Shown here one piece after another: positions 21,417 through 28,320 of a DNA stretch of 28,320 bases; within the stretch, counting starts at the first letter, position 1, and each line of letters opens with the position of its first letter. The notes beneath the pieces were generated by a model. That model was given only the letters and a program-made list of their open reading frames with translations. It made no database searches and was not told the DNA's origin. Source of the stretch: an uncultured Bacilli bacterium (GTDB lineage: Bacteria; Bacillota_I; Bacilli_A; RF39; UBA660); assembly GCA_904502155.1 (NCBI GenBank), contig CAJGDV010000005.1:1-28320 (forward strand), written 5' to 3'. Made by a program: the position numbers and the translations under genes.

Positions 21417-24400
21417 ATGAAAAAAATACTAATATTATTAGTTGTGATTTTAGTTGCTTTTTTTTCGTGGAATACATTGAAAGACAATGAAAAAGAAACA
21501 ACTGAAGATCAATTATCACATAATAATAATGTGGTAATCGAAAAAGATGAAATTGATGAAAGTGGTAATGTTATTGAAGACAATATAATTGTTGAAGATA
21601 ATAAAAAAGTTGAAGAAGACAATAACAAAGCTGAAGAAGACAATAACAAAGCTGAAGAAGACAATAACAAAGCTGAAGAAGATAATAAAAAAGTTGAAGA
21701 AGATAAAGATAAAGAAACAACAAAAGAAGAAGATAAAAAAGAGGAAAATAAACAAGAAAATAATAATAATACAAATAATAAACCAGCACCAACACCAGCA
21801 CCAGTTACATATGGTAAGGTTGTAATTAATTATGTTGATGAACAAGGAGTAAAAATTGCTGATTCAACAACTGATGCTCAAGCTAAAGTTGGATCTACAT
21901 ATAATTATAAAGCTCCTGCTATCGCTGGTTATATAAGTGAAAAAACAGAAGCTAGCGTTTCTATTTCTAAAAATAATGAAACAAAAGAAGTTACATTTGT
22001 ATATGGTAATCAAGATTATGCACCATATATATCTACATATTACATTAAACCAACAGTAAAAACTGGTGAAAATGTAATTATTAAATTTTATGTAACCGAT
22101 TATTATCAAAAAGAATATCGTTCTGAAGATACATCTAAAACATTTAATATAACTATTAAAGCTAATGGTAAGGCACCAATTACAAAAACAGTTAAAGCAG
22201 GTGTTCATGAAATAAATATAGGTTCTTTTGCAAGTGAAGGAAAAGTTGATTTTTCTCTTATTGCAACTGACCAATTTGGACGTAATTCACATGAATTATT
22301 TAATTATTTTAGAGTTCATAATGGAACAATTAAAAAAGCTTATACTATGACTCAAGCTGATTTAACAAAATATAATATTAAAAATAATGATAATTATGCT
22401 ATAAGAAAATATATAGATGTTCCAGAAATAAGTGATAATATTGTTGCTACAATGACAGAAGCATATAATAACGAAGTTGTTCCAAGTGGTAAATATGTTG
22501 TATTAATTCCAAGAAACATTAATGACAATAATAAATTTGGACATAAATTATATCATTACGTTAGAGTAAAATATGCTGCTGATTATGATGCTGATAAAGT
22601 GCTTGCTGAATCAAAAAATACAAGAATGGGTTTACAAAAATTCTTAAATGATATTCAAGCTCAAGGATATAATTATGTAACACTTTTAAATGGTATATAT
22701 AGAATAGATCATGAAGATACTATTTATATGCCATCTAATTTAACATTAGATATGAATGGTGCTACTTTAAAATTAAATCAATTTACAGGTAATAGTGCTT
22801 ATATGTTATCACTTAATAATACATATGATTCTCATCTTATAAATGGTAATATTGAAGGGGACTATTATGAACATGATTATGCTAATTCGCCTAATAATTC
22901 TGAATGGGTTTCAGGGATTGGACTTGCAGGTATATCTGAATATTCATCAATAGAAAATGTAAATGTAAGAGATATTACTGGTTATGGAGTTATGACTGGT
23001 ATGGCTAAAAAAGATGGATATACATTTTTTTATCCAATGGGTATAGGTGGATGGTCTTTTAAAGATATCGATAGAAAAACTGGTAATGAAATTGCATCAA
23101 ATACAAGAGCTACATCAGAACTAAAAGATATTACTAAAGCTGTTACTGCCTCTGAATATATATCAATATCAAAATATTTAGGTTACCAAGGTAGAATAGG
23201 TAATACATGGAATATAGCAGTTCATTTTTATGATGAAAACAAGAACTTTATAAAAACAATTGATGGATATCAATATAGACGTATTAAATATCCTAGTGGT
23301 ACAAAATATATTAGAGTTACTGTTTATGAAGCTAAGGGTGCTGATTTATCAATCTTTAATGAACTAACTGTTACTTATTTTAGAGTTCCAACTAACTCTG
23401 TTATTAGTAATGTTTTAATTGATAATGCAAGATGTGTTGGAATGGCACCATCTCAAATGAATAATATGTTATTTACTGATATGGAATTTACAAGAAATGG
23501 TCAATCTGGGGCTTTTAGTGCTATGGATGCTGAAGATGGATGGGATGGAATGCAAGATGTTACATTTAGAAATATGAATTTTCATCACAATCATCGAAAT
23601 GACTTTTTAACTTGTGCTGGACATAATTTTATTGTTGAAAATTTTATTCAAGGTAAACTTCATATCTATGGACGTACAAATAGTTTTGTTTATGAAAATA
23701 ATAATAAACAAAATGTAGCGTCTTTAACAATTTTTGCAAATTGTAGACAACGTGCTGGATATTACCGAGTACAAAATAATACATTAGTATCAGCAAGTAT
23801 TAATTCTGATGGTGAATCATATTTAAAAAACTATAACTGGCCACAGTTAATTAAAAACTCAACATTTACAGGTAGAGTTGTAGGTGCTACATTAAAAGAT
23901 GCAACAACTAAAAAATTCACTCATTTTGCAGGTAAATATATAAATTGTAAATTTGAAACAGATAATTCATATACAGATACATGGAATAATGCTTTAGGAG
24001 AAGGGTATTATGAAAATTGTATATTTAATGGTTCATCTGGTGAAAACTATGGTGGATATTATAAAAATTGTACATTAAATAATATAACTGGAAATATTCA
24101 TGGTACTTTTGAAATATATAATTCTAAAATTAATAACTGGACATCAAATGTAGGTGGTTATGAGCCTCATTTCTATTTAAAAAATTCAACAGTTAACAAT
24201 TTAAAAATTAATTCTGGATATTGGAATAGAGGAGAATATATAGAATTTGAAAATAATAATATAACAAATACTGATAATTTATTAAGATTCCCTCATTATG
24301 CAACTACATATCCAATAATTCTTAAAAAGAATACTATAACTATAAATAGTGATAGCTCATTAATGCATTTTTATGATGATAGAGGTAATGGTGAATATCA

Positions 24401-24587
24401 TAGAGATAAAGTAATACTAGATTCTAATAATATTAAATCTACAGGTGGAACAAAATATATATTTACAGGTATTACAGGTAAAACAAATAATCCTTTATCA
24501 TTTGAAATTAAAAACAACAAATTAAACAATATAGCATTATTTGAAAATGGTGTTACAAATCAAGCAAATGTAACAATATCTAAATAG
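21417..24587 (+). CDS. Large cell-surface protein: acidic repeats, MucBP domain, right-handed beta-helix
   Basis: A 1056-residue protein. An N-terminal hydrophobic segment (4-18) acts as signal or uncleaved anchor; no lipobox or clear cleavage site is visible. An acidic Asn/Glu/Lys stalk (about 25-120) with tandem EEDNNKA heptads follows, then a Pro-Ala linker. A MucBP-type domain (about 132-196) has V-x-I-N-Y-V-D-E-Q-G and ends V-T-F-V-Y. An Ig-like beta domain spans about 200-300. A pectate-lyase-like beta-helix runs from about 395 to the end, with an N-terminal T-L-D-M-N-G-A-T segment and many N-x-x-(I/F) rungs. An insert at about 552-650 contains I-A-V-H-F-Y-D-E-N and S-G-T-K-Y-I-R-V-T-V. 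There is no LPxTG or cell-wall binding module at the C-terminus. It is likely an adhesin or a polysaccharide-binding/cleaving protein; activity cannot be read. A lipoprotein gene follows after 10 nt. Confidence 0.88.
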   Translation: MKKILILLVVILVAFFSWNTLKDNEKETTEDQLSHNNNVVIEKDEIDESGNVIEDNIIVEDNKKVEEDNNKAEEDNNKAEEDNNKAEEDNKKVEEDKDKETTKEEDKKEENKQENNNNTNNKPAPTPAPVTYGKVVINYVDEQGVKIADSTTDAQAKVGSTYNYKAPAIAGYISEKTEASVSISKNNETKEVTFVYGNQDYAPYISTYYIKPTVKTGENVIIKFYVTDYYQKEYRSEDTSKTFNITIKANGKAPITKTVKAGVHEINIGSFASEGKVDFSLIATDQFGRNSHELFNYFRVHNGTIKKAYTMTQADLTKYNIKNNDNYAIRKYIDVPEISDNIVATMTEAYNNEVVPSGKYVVLIPRNINDNNKFGHKLYHYVRVKYAADYDADKVLAESKNTRMGLQKFLNDIQAQGYNYVTLLNGIYRIDHEDTIYMPSNLTLDMNGATLKLNQFTGNSAYMLSLNNTYDSHLINGNIEGDYYEHDYANSPNNSEWVSGIGLAGISEYSSIENVNVRDITGYGVMTGMAKKDGYTFFYPMGIGGWSFKDIDRKTGNEIASNTRATSELKDITKAVTASEYISISKYLGYQGRIGNTWNIAVHFYDENKNFIKTIDGYQYRRIKYPSGTKYIRVTVYEAKGADLSIFNELTVTYFRVPTNSVISNVLIDNARCVGMAPSQMNNMLFTDMEFTRNGQSGAFSAMDAEDGWDGMQDVTFRNMNFHHNHRNDFLTCAGHNFIVENFIQGKLHIYGRTNSFVYENNNKQNVASLTIFANCRQRAGYYRVQNNTLVSASINSDGESYLKNYNWPQLIKNSTFTGRVVGATLKDATTKKFTHFAGKYINCKFETDNSYTDTWNNALGEGYYENCIFNGSSGENYGGYYKNCTLNNITGNIHGTFEIYNSKINNWTSNVGGYEPHFYLKNSTVNNLKINSGYWNRGEYIEFENNNITNTDNLLRFPHYATTYPIILKKNTITINSDSSLMHFYDDRGNGEYHRDKVILDSNNIKSTGGTKYIFTGITGKTNNPLSFEIKNNKLNNIALFENGVTNQANVTISK
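21594..21695 (+). repeat. In-gene tandem 21-nt repeats (EEDNNKA heptads)
   Basis: Three identical 21-nt units, GAAGAAGACAATAACAAAGCT, at 21612-21632, 21633-21653 and 21654-21674. A degenerate 18-nt unit precedes them and a degenerate 21-nt unit follows. Slippage here would change stalk length in frame, since the units are multiples of 3. Confidence 0.95.
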
Positions 24588-24597
24588 GAGGTAAAAA

Positions 24598-25005
24598 ATG
24601 AAAAAATTACTTATATTATTAATGACTTGTTTTATATTAACAGGTTGTAATGACAAAAATTTTGATGCTCCTCTTGATACAATAATGGATAACCTTTATG
24701 AAGGAATAGATACTGAGGGATTAAGAAAAACATCAGTTGTTAGACATAGTGAATTAGAAATTGAAACACTTGATAATGTTGAATATACAGACATTTTAAT
24801 TTCTGTTCCTTACAATCGTGAAGATGGTAATTCAATTATTTTATTAAGAAGTGACAATCCTAAGGATACTATTAATCAAATTAGTTATAGGGTTGATGAT
24901 AATGCTGTTATAAAAAATGAAGGAAATTTAATTATGGTTGTAAACTATTACGATCAAACAACACAAAATAAAATAATAGAAAATTTTGATAAGCTTTTTG
25001 ATTAA
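24598..25005 (+). CDS. Small lipoprotein of unknown function
   Basis: A 135-residue protein with a lipobox I-L-T-G-C17 after a basic, hydrophobic signal (M-K-K-L-L-I-L-L-M-T-C-F), so it should be lipidated at C17 and held outside the membrane. The mature part is about 118 residues of mixed alpha/beta character without known motifs. The SD AGGAGG (24586-24591) overlaps the end of the preceding stop, and the start is 10 nt after the surface protein, so the two are cotranscribed and probably act together at the cell surface. It may be an anchoring or assembly partner of the beta-helix protein (inference). The stop codon is in the terminator. Confidence 0.8.
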   Translation: MKKLLILLMTCFILTGCNDKNFDAPLDTIMDNLYEGIDTEGLRKTSVVRHSELEIETLDNVEYTDILISVPYNREDGNSIILLRSDNPKDTINQISYRVDDNAVIKNEGNLIMVVNYYDQTTQNKIIENFDKLFD

Positions 25006-25020
25006 GCTTATCTTTTTTTT
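24988..25020 (+). terminator. Terminator of the surface protein-lipoprotein operon
   Basis: GATAAGCTT (24988-24996), loop TTTGATT, AAGCTTATC (25004-25012), T-run to 25020. The stop TAA (25003-25005) spans the loop-stem boundary. Confidence 0.92.
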
Positions 25021-25049
25021 GGAAAAGTATTTAAAATAAATAATTTGTA

Positions 25050-25058
25050 TGTTATAAT
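25050..25058 (+). promoter_or_regulatory. Extended -10 promoter of the pilC-pilD type operon
   Basis: TGTTATAAT (25050-25058) with a weak TTTAAA (25030-25035) 17 nt upstream. Start near 25065, leader about 34 nt. Confidence 0.5.
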
Positions 25059-25098
25059 TTTAATAGTAGAATATAATAAAGAGTTGGAAGGTGTCGCT

Positions 25099-27210
25099 AT
25101 GCAAAAAAAATTACTTGATGGAGTAATGTTCGTATTAAGCTTACCATATTTAATATTTCATTACACATTAGTAGGTATTTTCTTTTTATTTTATCTTCTA
25201 TTTATTTTGTTTAAATATATAGGTATAGGTGTATCATTACCAATTTTATTATTAACAAATAAACCTGATGCATCACAAAAACAACCTAAAAAAGAGAAAA
25301 AGGCAATTGTTAAAAAAGAAAAAACGCCTCATGAAAAAAGCAAGCCAGAAAAAATAAAAGATGATAAATTAGAAATACAAGATAAAAAAGCGCTTGAAAA
25401 AGAAGAAAAAGAAAAAGCAAAATATGAAAAGCAAATGGCTGAAATTCAAAGAAAAAAAGAAATAAAATTAAAAGAAGAAAAAGCCAAACTTGCAAAAATA
25501 GAAGCAAAACGTAAAAAAGAAGAAGAAGAAAAAATAAAACAAGAAAAACAAGATGAAATTCAAGAGCAACAAGCATTATTAAAAGCTGAAAAAGAAAAAG
25601 CAATTATAGAAAAACGTCAAACAGCAATGTTAGCTGCATCTAAAAAAGAAGAAGTTCCTAAGACAAAAGCTCAATTAGCAAAAGAAGAAGCTAAAAAGAA
25701 AAAAGAAGAAGCTAAAAAACGTAAAGAGGAACTTAAAAATGAAAAAAGAAAATTACGTGAAAAAAATACATATATTAATGAAAATGTACAAATTGAAAAG
25801 AAAAAACTTGGAGATCATATTAATGATGGATTAGAAAAACTTATTTCGGTTCCAAAGAAAATATATGAAACTGAAAAGAAAAAAATTGCCAATAATGCTA
25901 TATTAAAAAATAAACGTAATGAAGCATTAATGCAAAAAGAAACACTGTTAATTGATTTTAATGGTGATGATGCTAAAAAAAGTGATAAAAAAGTAGTATA
26001 TGAATATGTTGGAAAAAGTTCTGAAGGAAAAATTGTCAAAGCATATTTTGAGGCTTTTTCTAAAGTTGAGGTTCACTCATTCCTTTTATCAGAAGGATTT
26101 GAAGTATATAGTATTAAAACAAATAGTTTAATTCAATTGTTACATAGCAATACTAAAAATAAAAAAGGTAAATTTAAAACTAAGGATTTAATATTCTTCT
26201 TAGCACAATTATCTACTTATATTAAAGCAGGTATTCCACTTGTTGAAGCATTACGTATTTTAAGTAGACAATTTAAAGAAAAAGAATATGAAAAAATATT
26301 TAGATCATTAATTTATGAATTGACAATGGGGGATAACTTTAGTGATGCGATGGCAAAACAAGGTGAAGCATTCCCAAGAATTTTAGTAAACATGGTTAAA
26401 GCGTCAGAAATGACAGGGGATCTTCCTGAAACGCTTGATGATATGCAACTATATTTTTCCGAAATGGAAAAAACAAAGAAACAAATGGTTACTGCACTTA
26501 CTTATCCAATGTTAATCATGGTTCTTGCTTGTGCAGCGTTAATATTTATCATGGTTTATATCGTTCCACAATTCGTTACAATTTACGAAGATATGGATAA
26601 TGCTGAATTACCATGGATTACTGTTTTCGTACTTGATTTAAGTAATTTTTTACAAACTCAATGGGTTATGATAATACTTGTTATTGTTTCATCATTAGCA
26701 ATATTCTTATGGTTATTTAAAAATGTTAGATTATTTAAAACAATGGTACAATGGTTCTTAATGAAATTACCAATTATTGGAGATGTAATTATATTTAACG
26801 AAGTTACAAACTTTACGAAAACATTTGCATCCTTATTAAGGCATAATGTATTTATAACTGATAGTATGGAAATCTTAAATAAAATTACAAATAATGAAAT
26901 TTGGAAGATGATTATTCTTGATACAATCACAAACCTTGCTAAAGGGGATAAAATTTCATTAGCATTCCAAGATCACTGGGCTGTTCCAATACCAGCATAT
27001 GAAATGATTGTTACTGGTGAAAGAACTGGTCAATTACCAGAAATGATGCAAAAAGTTTCTGATTATTATCAAGAAATGCATAAAAATCAAGTTGGTCGTA
27101 TTAAGGCTTTCGTTGAACCAATATTAATTATTTTCCTTACAGGGGCAGTAGGACTTATCGTTATGTCAATTATTATCCCTATGTTCGGAATGTATTCTAG
27201 TCTTAGCTAG
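25099..27210 (+). CDS. PilC/GspF-family pilus platform protein with long N-terminal membrane and coiled extension
   Basis: A 703-residue protein, far longer than the roughly 400 residues of usual PilC/GspF/ComGB. Residues about 8-53 form hydrophobic helices. Residues about 60-225 are highly charged Lys/Glu/Ala-rich sequence predicted as a long helix or coiled coil (runs such as K-E-E-K-A-K-L-A-K-I-E-A-K-R-K-K-E). A linker (about 230-295) follows. Then comes a standard N-terminal module Y-E-Y-V-G-K-S-S-E-G-K-I-V-K-A, as in T4P PilC, and two copies of the T2SSF domain: I-K-A-G-I-P-L-V-E-A-L (375-385) with E-M-T-G-D-L-P (437-443), and a second copy near 590-675 with T-G-E-R-T-G-Q-L-P. These recruit the assembly ATPase and hold the pilin platform. 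The frame is open to 25045, but the ATG at 25099 has the SD GGAAGGTG (25086-25093). Confidence 0.9.
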   Translation: MQKKLLDGVMFVLSLPYLIFHYTLVGIFFLFYLLFILFKYIGIGVSLPILLLTNKPDASQKQPKKEKKAIVKKEKTPHEKSKPEKIKDDKLEIQDKKALEKEEKEKAKYEKQMAEIQRKKEIKLKEEKAKLAKIEAKRKKEEEEKIKQEKQDEIQEQQALLKAEKEKAIIEKRQTAMLAASKKEEVPKTKAQLAKEEAKKKKEEAKKRKEELKNEKRKLREKNTYINENVQIEKKKLGDHINDGLEKLISVPKKIYETEKKKIANNAILKNKRNEALMQKETLLIDFNGDDAKKSDKKVVYEYVGKSSEGKIVKAYFEAFSKVEVHSFLLSEGFEVYSIKTNSLIQLLHSNTKNKKGKFKTKDLIFFLAQLSTYIKAGIPLVEALRILSRQFKEKEYEKIFRSLIYELTMGDNFSDAMAKQGEAFPRILVNMVKASEMTGDLPETLDDMQLYFSEMEKTKKQMVTALTYPMLIMVLACAALIFIMVYIVPQFVTIYEDMDNAELPWITVFVLDLSNFLQTQWVMIILVIVSSLAIFLWLFKNVRLFKTMVQWFLMKLPIIGDVIIFNEVTNFTKTFASLLRHNVFITDSMEILNKITNNEIWKMIILDTITNLAKGDKISLAFQDHWAVPIPAYEMIVTGERTGQLPEMMQKVSDYYQEMHKNQVGRIKAFVEPILIIFLTGAVGLIVMSIIIPMFGMYSSLS

Positions 27211-27220
27211 GGGGTATATA

Positions 27221-27982
27221 ATGGAATTATTTTATACAATAGTTATGTTCGTATATGGAACCATTTTCGGTTCCTTTTACAACGTTGTAGGTGATAGACT
27301 ACCAAATGGTGAATCAATCATGAAACCTGGTAGTCATTGCCCTAAATGTAAGCATATGTTAAAACCACTTGAATTAATACCAATCTTATCTTACTTATTT
27401 CAAGGGGGTAAATGTAAAAATTGTAAATGTCATATACCAATAATTCATCCTATATTTGAATTATGCTGTGGTATATTGTTTGTCCTAACATATAAAATAT
27501 ATGGATTCAATATTGATTTCTTTATTGCAATAACATTTATATCAGCATTACTAATTATAATAGTAAGTGATATCAATTATTACATTATACCTGATGAAAT
27601 ACTAATTATAGCATTTGCCGTAATGACAATACTATTAATAATATCAAAAGGATTTACAGTATTCTTATCATCACTATTTAATGGTGCTATAGCATTTATT
27701 ATAATGCTACTTATTAAATTAATGGGTGATTATCTCTTTAAAAAAGAATCGATGGGTGGGGGCGATATTAAGCTTCTATTCTTGTTTGGTTTCTCACTAG
27801 GGTGGGAGATGGCTTTATTAACTATTTTCTTAGGTTCATTAATAGGCTTACCAGTATCATTAATCATTCTTTATGTAAAGAAAACAAATATTATTCCTTT
27901 TGGTCCATTTTTAAGTATGGGCGCAATGATTATAATGCTTTCAGGATTTGATTTTAATAGACTATTAGATTTAATATCTTAA
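27221..27982 (+). CDS. Prepilin peptidase (PilD/ComC-type aspartyl protease)
   Basis: A 253-residue membrane protease with about seven helices. The N-terminal cytoplasmic loop carries the methylase-domain zinc site C40-x-x-C43 and C65-x-x-C68. The two catalytic aspartates are D117 in V-S-D-I-N-Y-Y-I-I-P-D-E and D182 in G-G-G-D-I-K. The G-S-F-x-N-V-V-x-D-R-L-P start and the F-G-P-F segment are also typical. It cleaves the leader from type IV pilin-like proteins and, with the CxxC zinc loop, may methylate their N-termini. It starts 10 nt after the PilC-type gene with SD GGGGG, an operon of assembly parts. The pilins and the secretion ATPase are not in the window. Confidence 0.95.
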   Translation: MELFYTIVMFVYGTIFGSFYNVVGDRLPNGESIMKPGSHCPKCKHMLKPLELIPILSYLFQGGKCKNCKCHIPIIHPIFELCCGILFVLTYKIYGFNIDFFIAITFISALLIIIVSDINYYIIPDEILIIAFAVMTILLIISKGFTVFLSSLFNGAIAFIIMLLIKLMGDYLFKKESMGGGDIKLLFLFGFSLGWEMALLTIFLGSLIGLPVSLIILYVKKTNIIPFGPFLSMGAMIIMLSGFDFNRLLDLIS

Positions 27983-27994
27983 TAGTCTTTTAAT
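27959..27994 (+). terminator. Terminator of the pilC-pilD type operon
   Basis: AGACTATTA (27959-27967), a 12-nt loop with inner GAT/ATC pairs, TAATAGTCT (27980-27988), then TTTAAT. The stop TAA (27980-27982) is the first part of the right arm. The tail is weaker than in the others. Confidence 0.7.
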
Positions 27995-28023
27995 TTGACA
28001 AAATAAATTAATGTCCTTATAAT
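27995..28023 (+). promoter_or_regulatory. Consensus promoter of the 28051 gene
   Basis: TTGACA (27995-28000), a 17-nt spacer and TATAAT (28018-28023), both boxes exact. Start near 28030, leader about 21 nt. Confidence 0.85.
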
Positions 28024-28050
28024 AAGATTAATTTTAGGGAGGTTAATGTT

Positions 28051-28320
28051 ATGATCGGGAATGAAAAAGAAATACAGGAGTTATCCGTAGTTAGTGGATA
28101 TGGTGATTTAGAAGAATATATGGATTTGATAGATGCATATATTAAAACAAAAATGCAATTAGAAGACTACATTATTCAAACACAAAGAAAGATGATAGAA
28201 AATCAAAATGATAGATCTGTTTTAGAAACTTGTAAAGTTATGCTTTCAAGATATCGTAAACAAATAGAGTCAGTAAATAGAATGATTGAAAAACATAATC
28301 ATAAATATTTATTCTATTTA
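28051..28320 (+). CDS. Start of an unknown helical protein (3' end outside window)
   Basis: An open frame of 90 codons from ATG 28051 to the window edge, preceded by the SD AGGGAGG (28036-28042). The sequence begins M-I-G-N-E-K-E-I-Q-E-L-S-V-V-S-G and is hydrophilic, with predicted helices such as Y-M-D-L-I-D-A-Y-I-K and I-E-S-V-N-R-M-I-E-K. There is no signal peptide or membrane segment in the visible part, and I do not recognise a family. Its strong consensus promoter suggests constitutive, fairly high expression. It might belong to the pilus/competence cluster, but it has its own promoter and a terminator separates it from that operon. Confidence 0.75.
   Translation, partial: MIGNEKEIQELSVVSGYGDLEEYMDLIDAYIKTKMQLEDYIIQTQRKMIENQNDRSVLETCKVMLSRYRKQIESVNRMIEKHNHKYLFYL

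Noticed and set aside
21594..21713. Short regular repeats considered as a CRISPR array
   Set aside because: Repeats are contiguous with no unique spacers, are a multiple of three and encode heptads in the surface protein; no cas genes nearby.
21516..21845. Antisense open frames of about 76-110 codons opposite the acidic repeats
   Set aside because: They are Phe/Cys/Leu/Tyr-only low-complexity translations of the Glu/Asn/Lys repeat DNA, without an SD. The sense frame has domains, signal and SD.
25310..25603. Antisense open frame opposite the Lys/Glu coil of the PilC-type protein
   Set aside because: Phe/Leu-only low complexity mirroring the charged coil; no SD or motif.

Overview
The window is AT-rich DNA from a low-GC Gram-positive-type bacterium. 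Strong Shine-Dalgarno sequences (AGGAGG) precede most genes, U-tailed hairpin terminators are frequent, and intergenic gaps are short. Protein families are typical of Firmicutes (CysS-TruB, FeoAB, Maf, DUF368/PopT, MucBP, CzcD-type CDF). TGA is a stop (the CopZ-like and TruB genes end in TGA) and Trp is TGG, so this is not a code-4 mollicute. The best guess is an uncultured gut-type member of the Bacilli/Erysipelotrichia/RF39 range; this is inference from composition and gene style, not a database match. No mobile element, CRISPR array or phage module was seen.

Layout: (1) 1-2550, the end of a metal/redox operon: a partial flavin reductase-rubredoxin protein, a small CopZ-like chaperone and a CopA-type P-type ATPase. 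(2) 2551-5565, a TetR-family regulator divergent from feoA-feoB, with two near-identical 18-bp palindromes in the shared promoter region. (3) 5590-7256, an ABC-2 exporter pair. (4) 7338-9275, an AMP-forming acyl-CoA-synthetase-like enzyme. (5) 9365-11194, a hybrid histidine kinase. (6) 11256-11422, two tRNA genes (CAU, probably Ile2, and Leu-UAG). (7) 11641-14703, a membrane-anchored alpha/beta hydrolase, two unrecognised membrane-anchored proteins and Maf. (8) 14760-17688, metal homeostasis: a CDF zinc exporter with a poly-His tail, then a yybP-ykoY (Mn2+) riboswitch with its terminator ahead of a Ca2+/cation antiporter and a DUF368/PopT-like polyprenyl-phosphate transporter. (9) 17703-18708, a short transcript encoding a 17-residue peptide and ending in a terminator, then an atypical protein-kinase-like gene. 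(10) 18792-21355, cysS, a small unknown gene and truB. (11) 21417-25005, a 1056-residue MucBP/beta-helix surface protein and a lipoprotein. (12) 25099-27982, a pilus/competence-type assembly pair: a PilC/GspF platform protein fused to a long N-terminal membrane-plus-charged-coil extension, and a prepilin peptidase. (13) 28051 to the end, the start of an unknown gene behind a consensus promoter.

Four separate units handle metals (Cu, Fe, Zn, and Mn/Ca), and two of them carry readable regulatory DNA or RNA. Two genome-style features recur. Most terminator hairpins start in, or contain, the stop codon of the gene they end. Many promoters have an extended -10 (TGnTATAAT) placed so close to the gene that the predicted 5' leader is only about 9-25 nt.

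The strongest candidates for new biology are the PilC-family fusion, Mn2+-riboswitch control of a PopT-like lipid-carrier transporter, the TetR/Feo operator pair, and the terminated 17-codon leader before the kinase-like gene.
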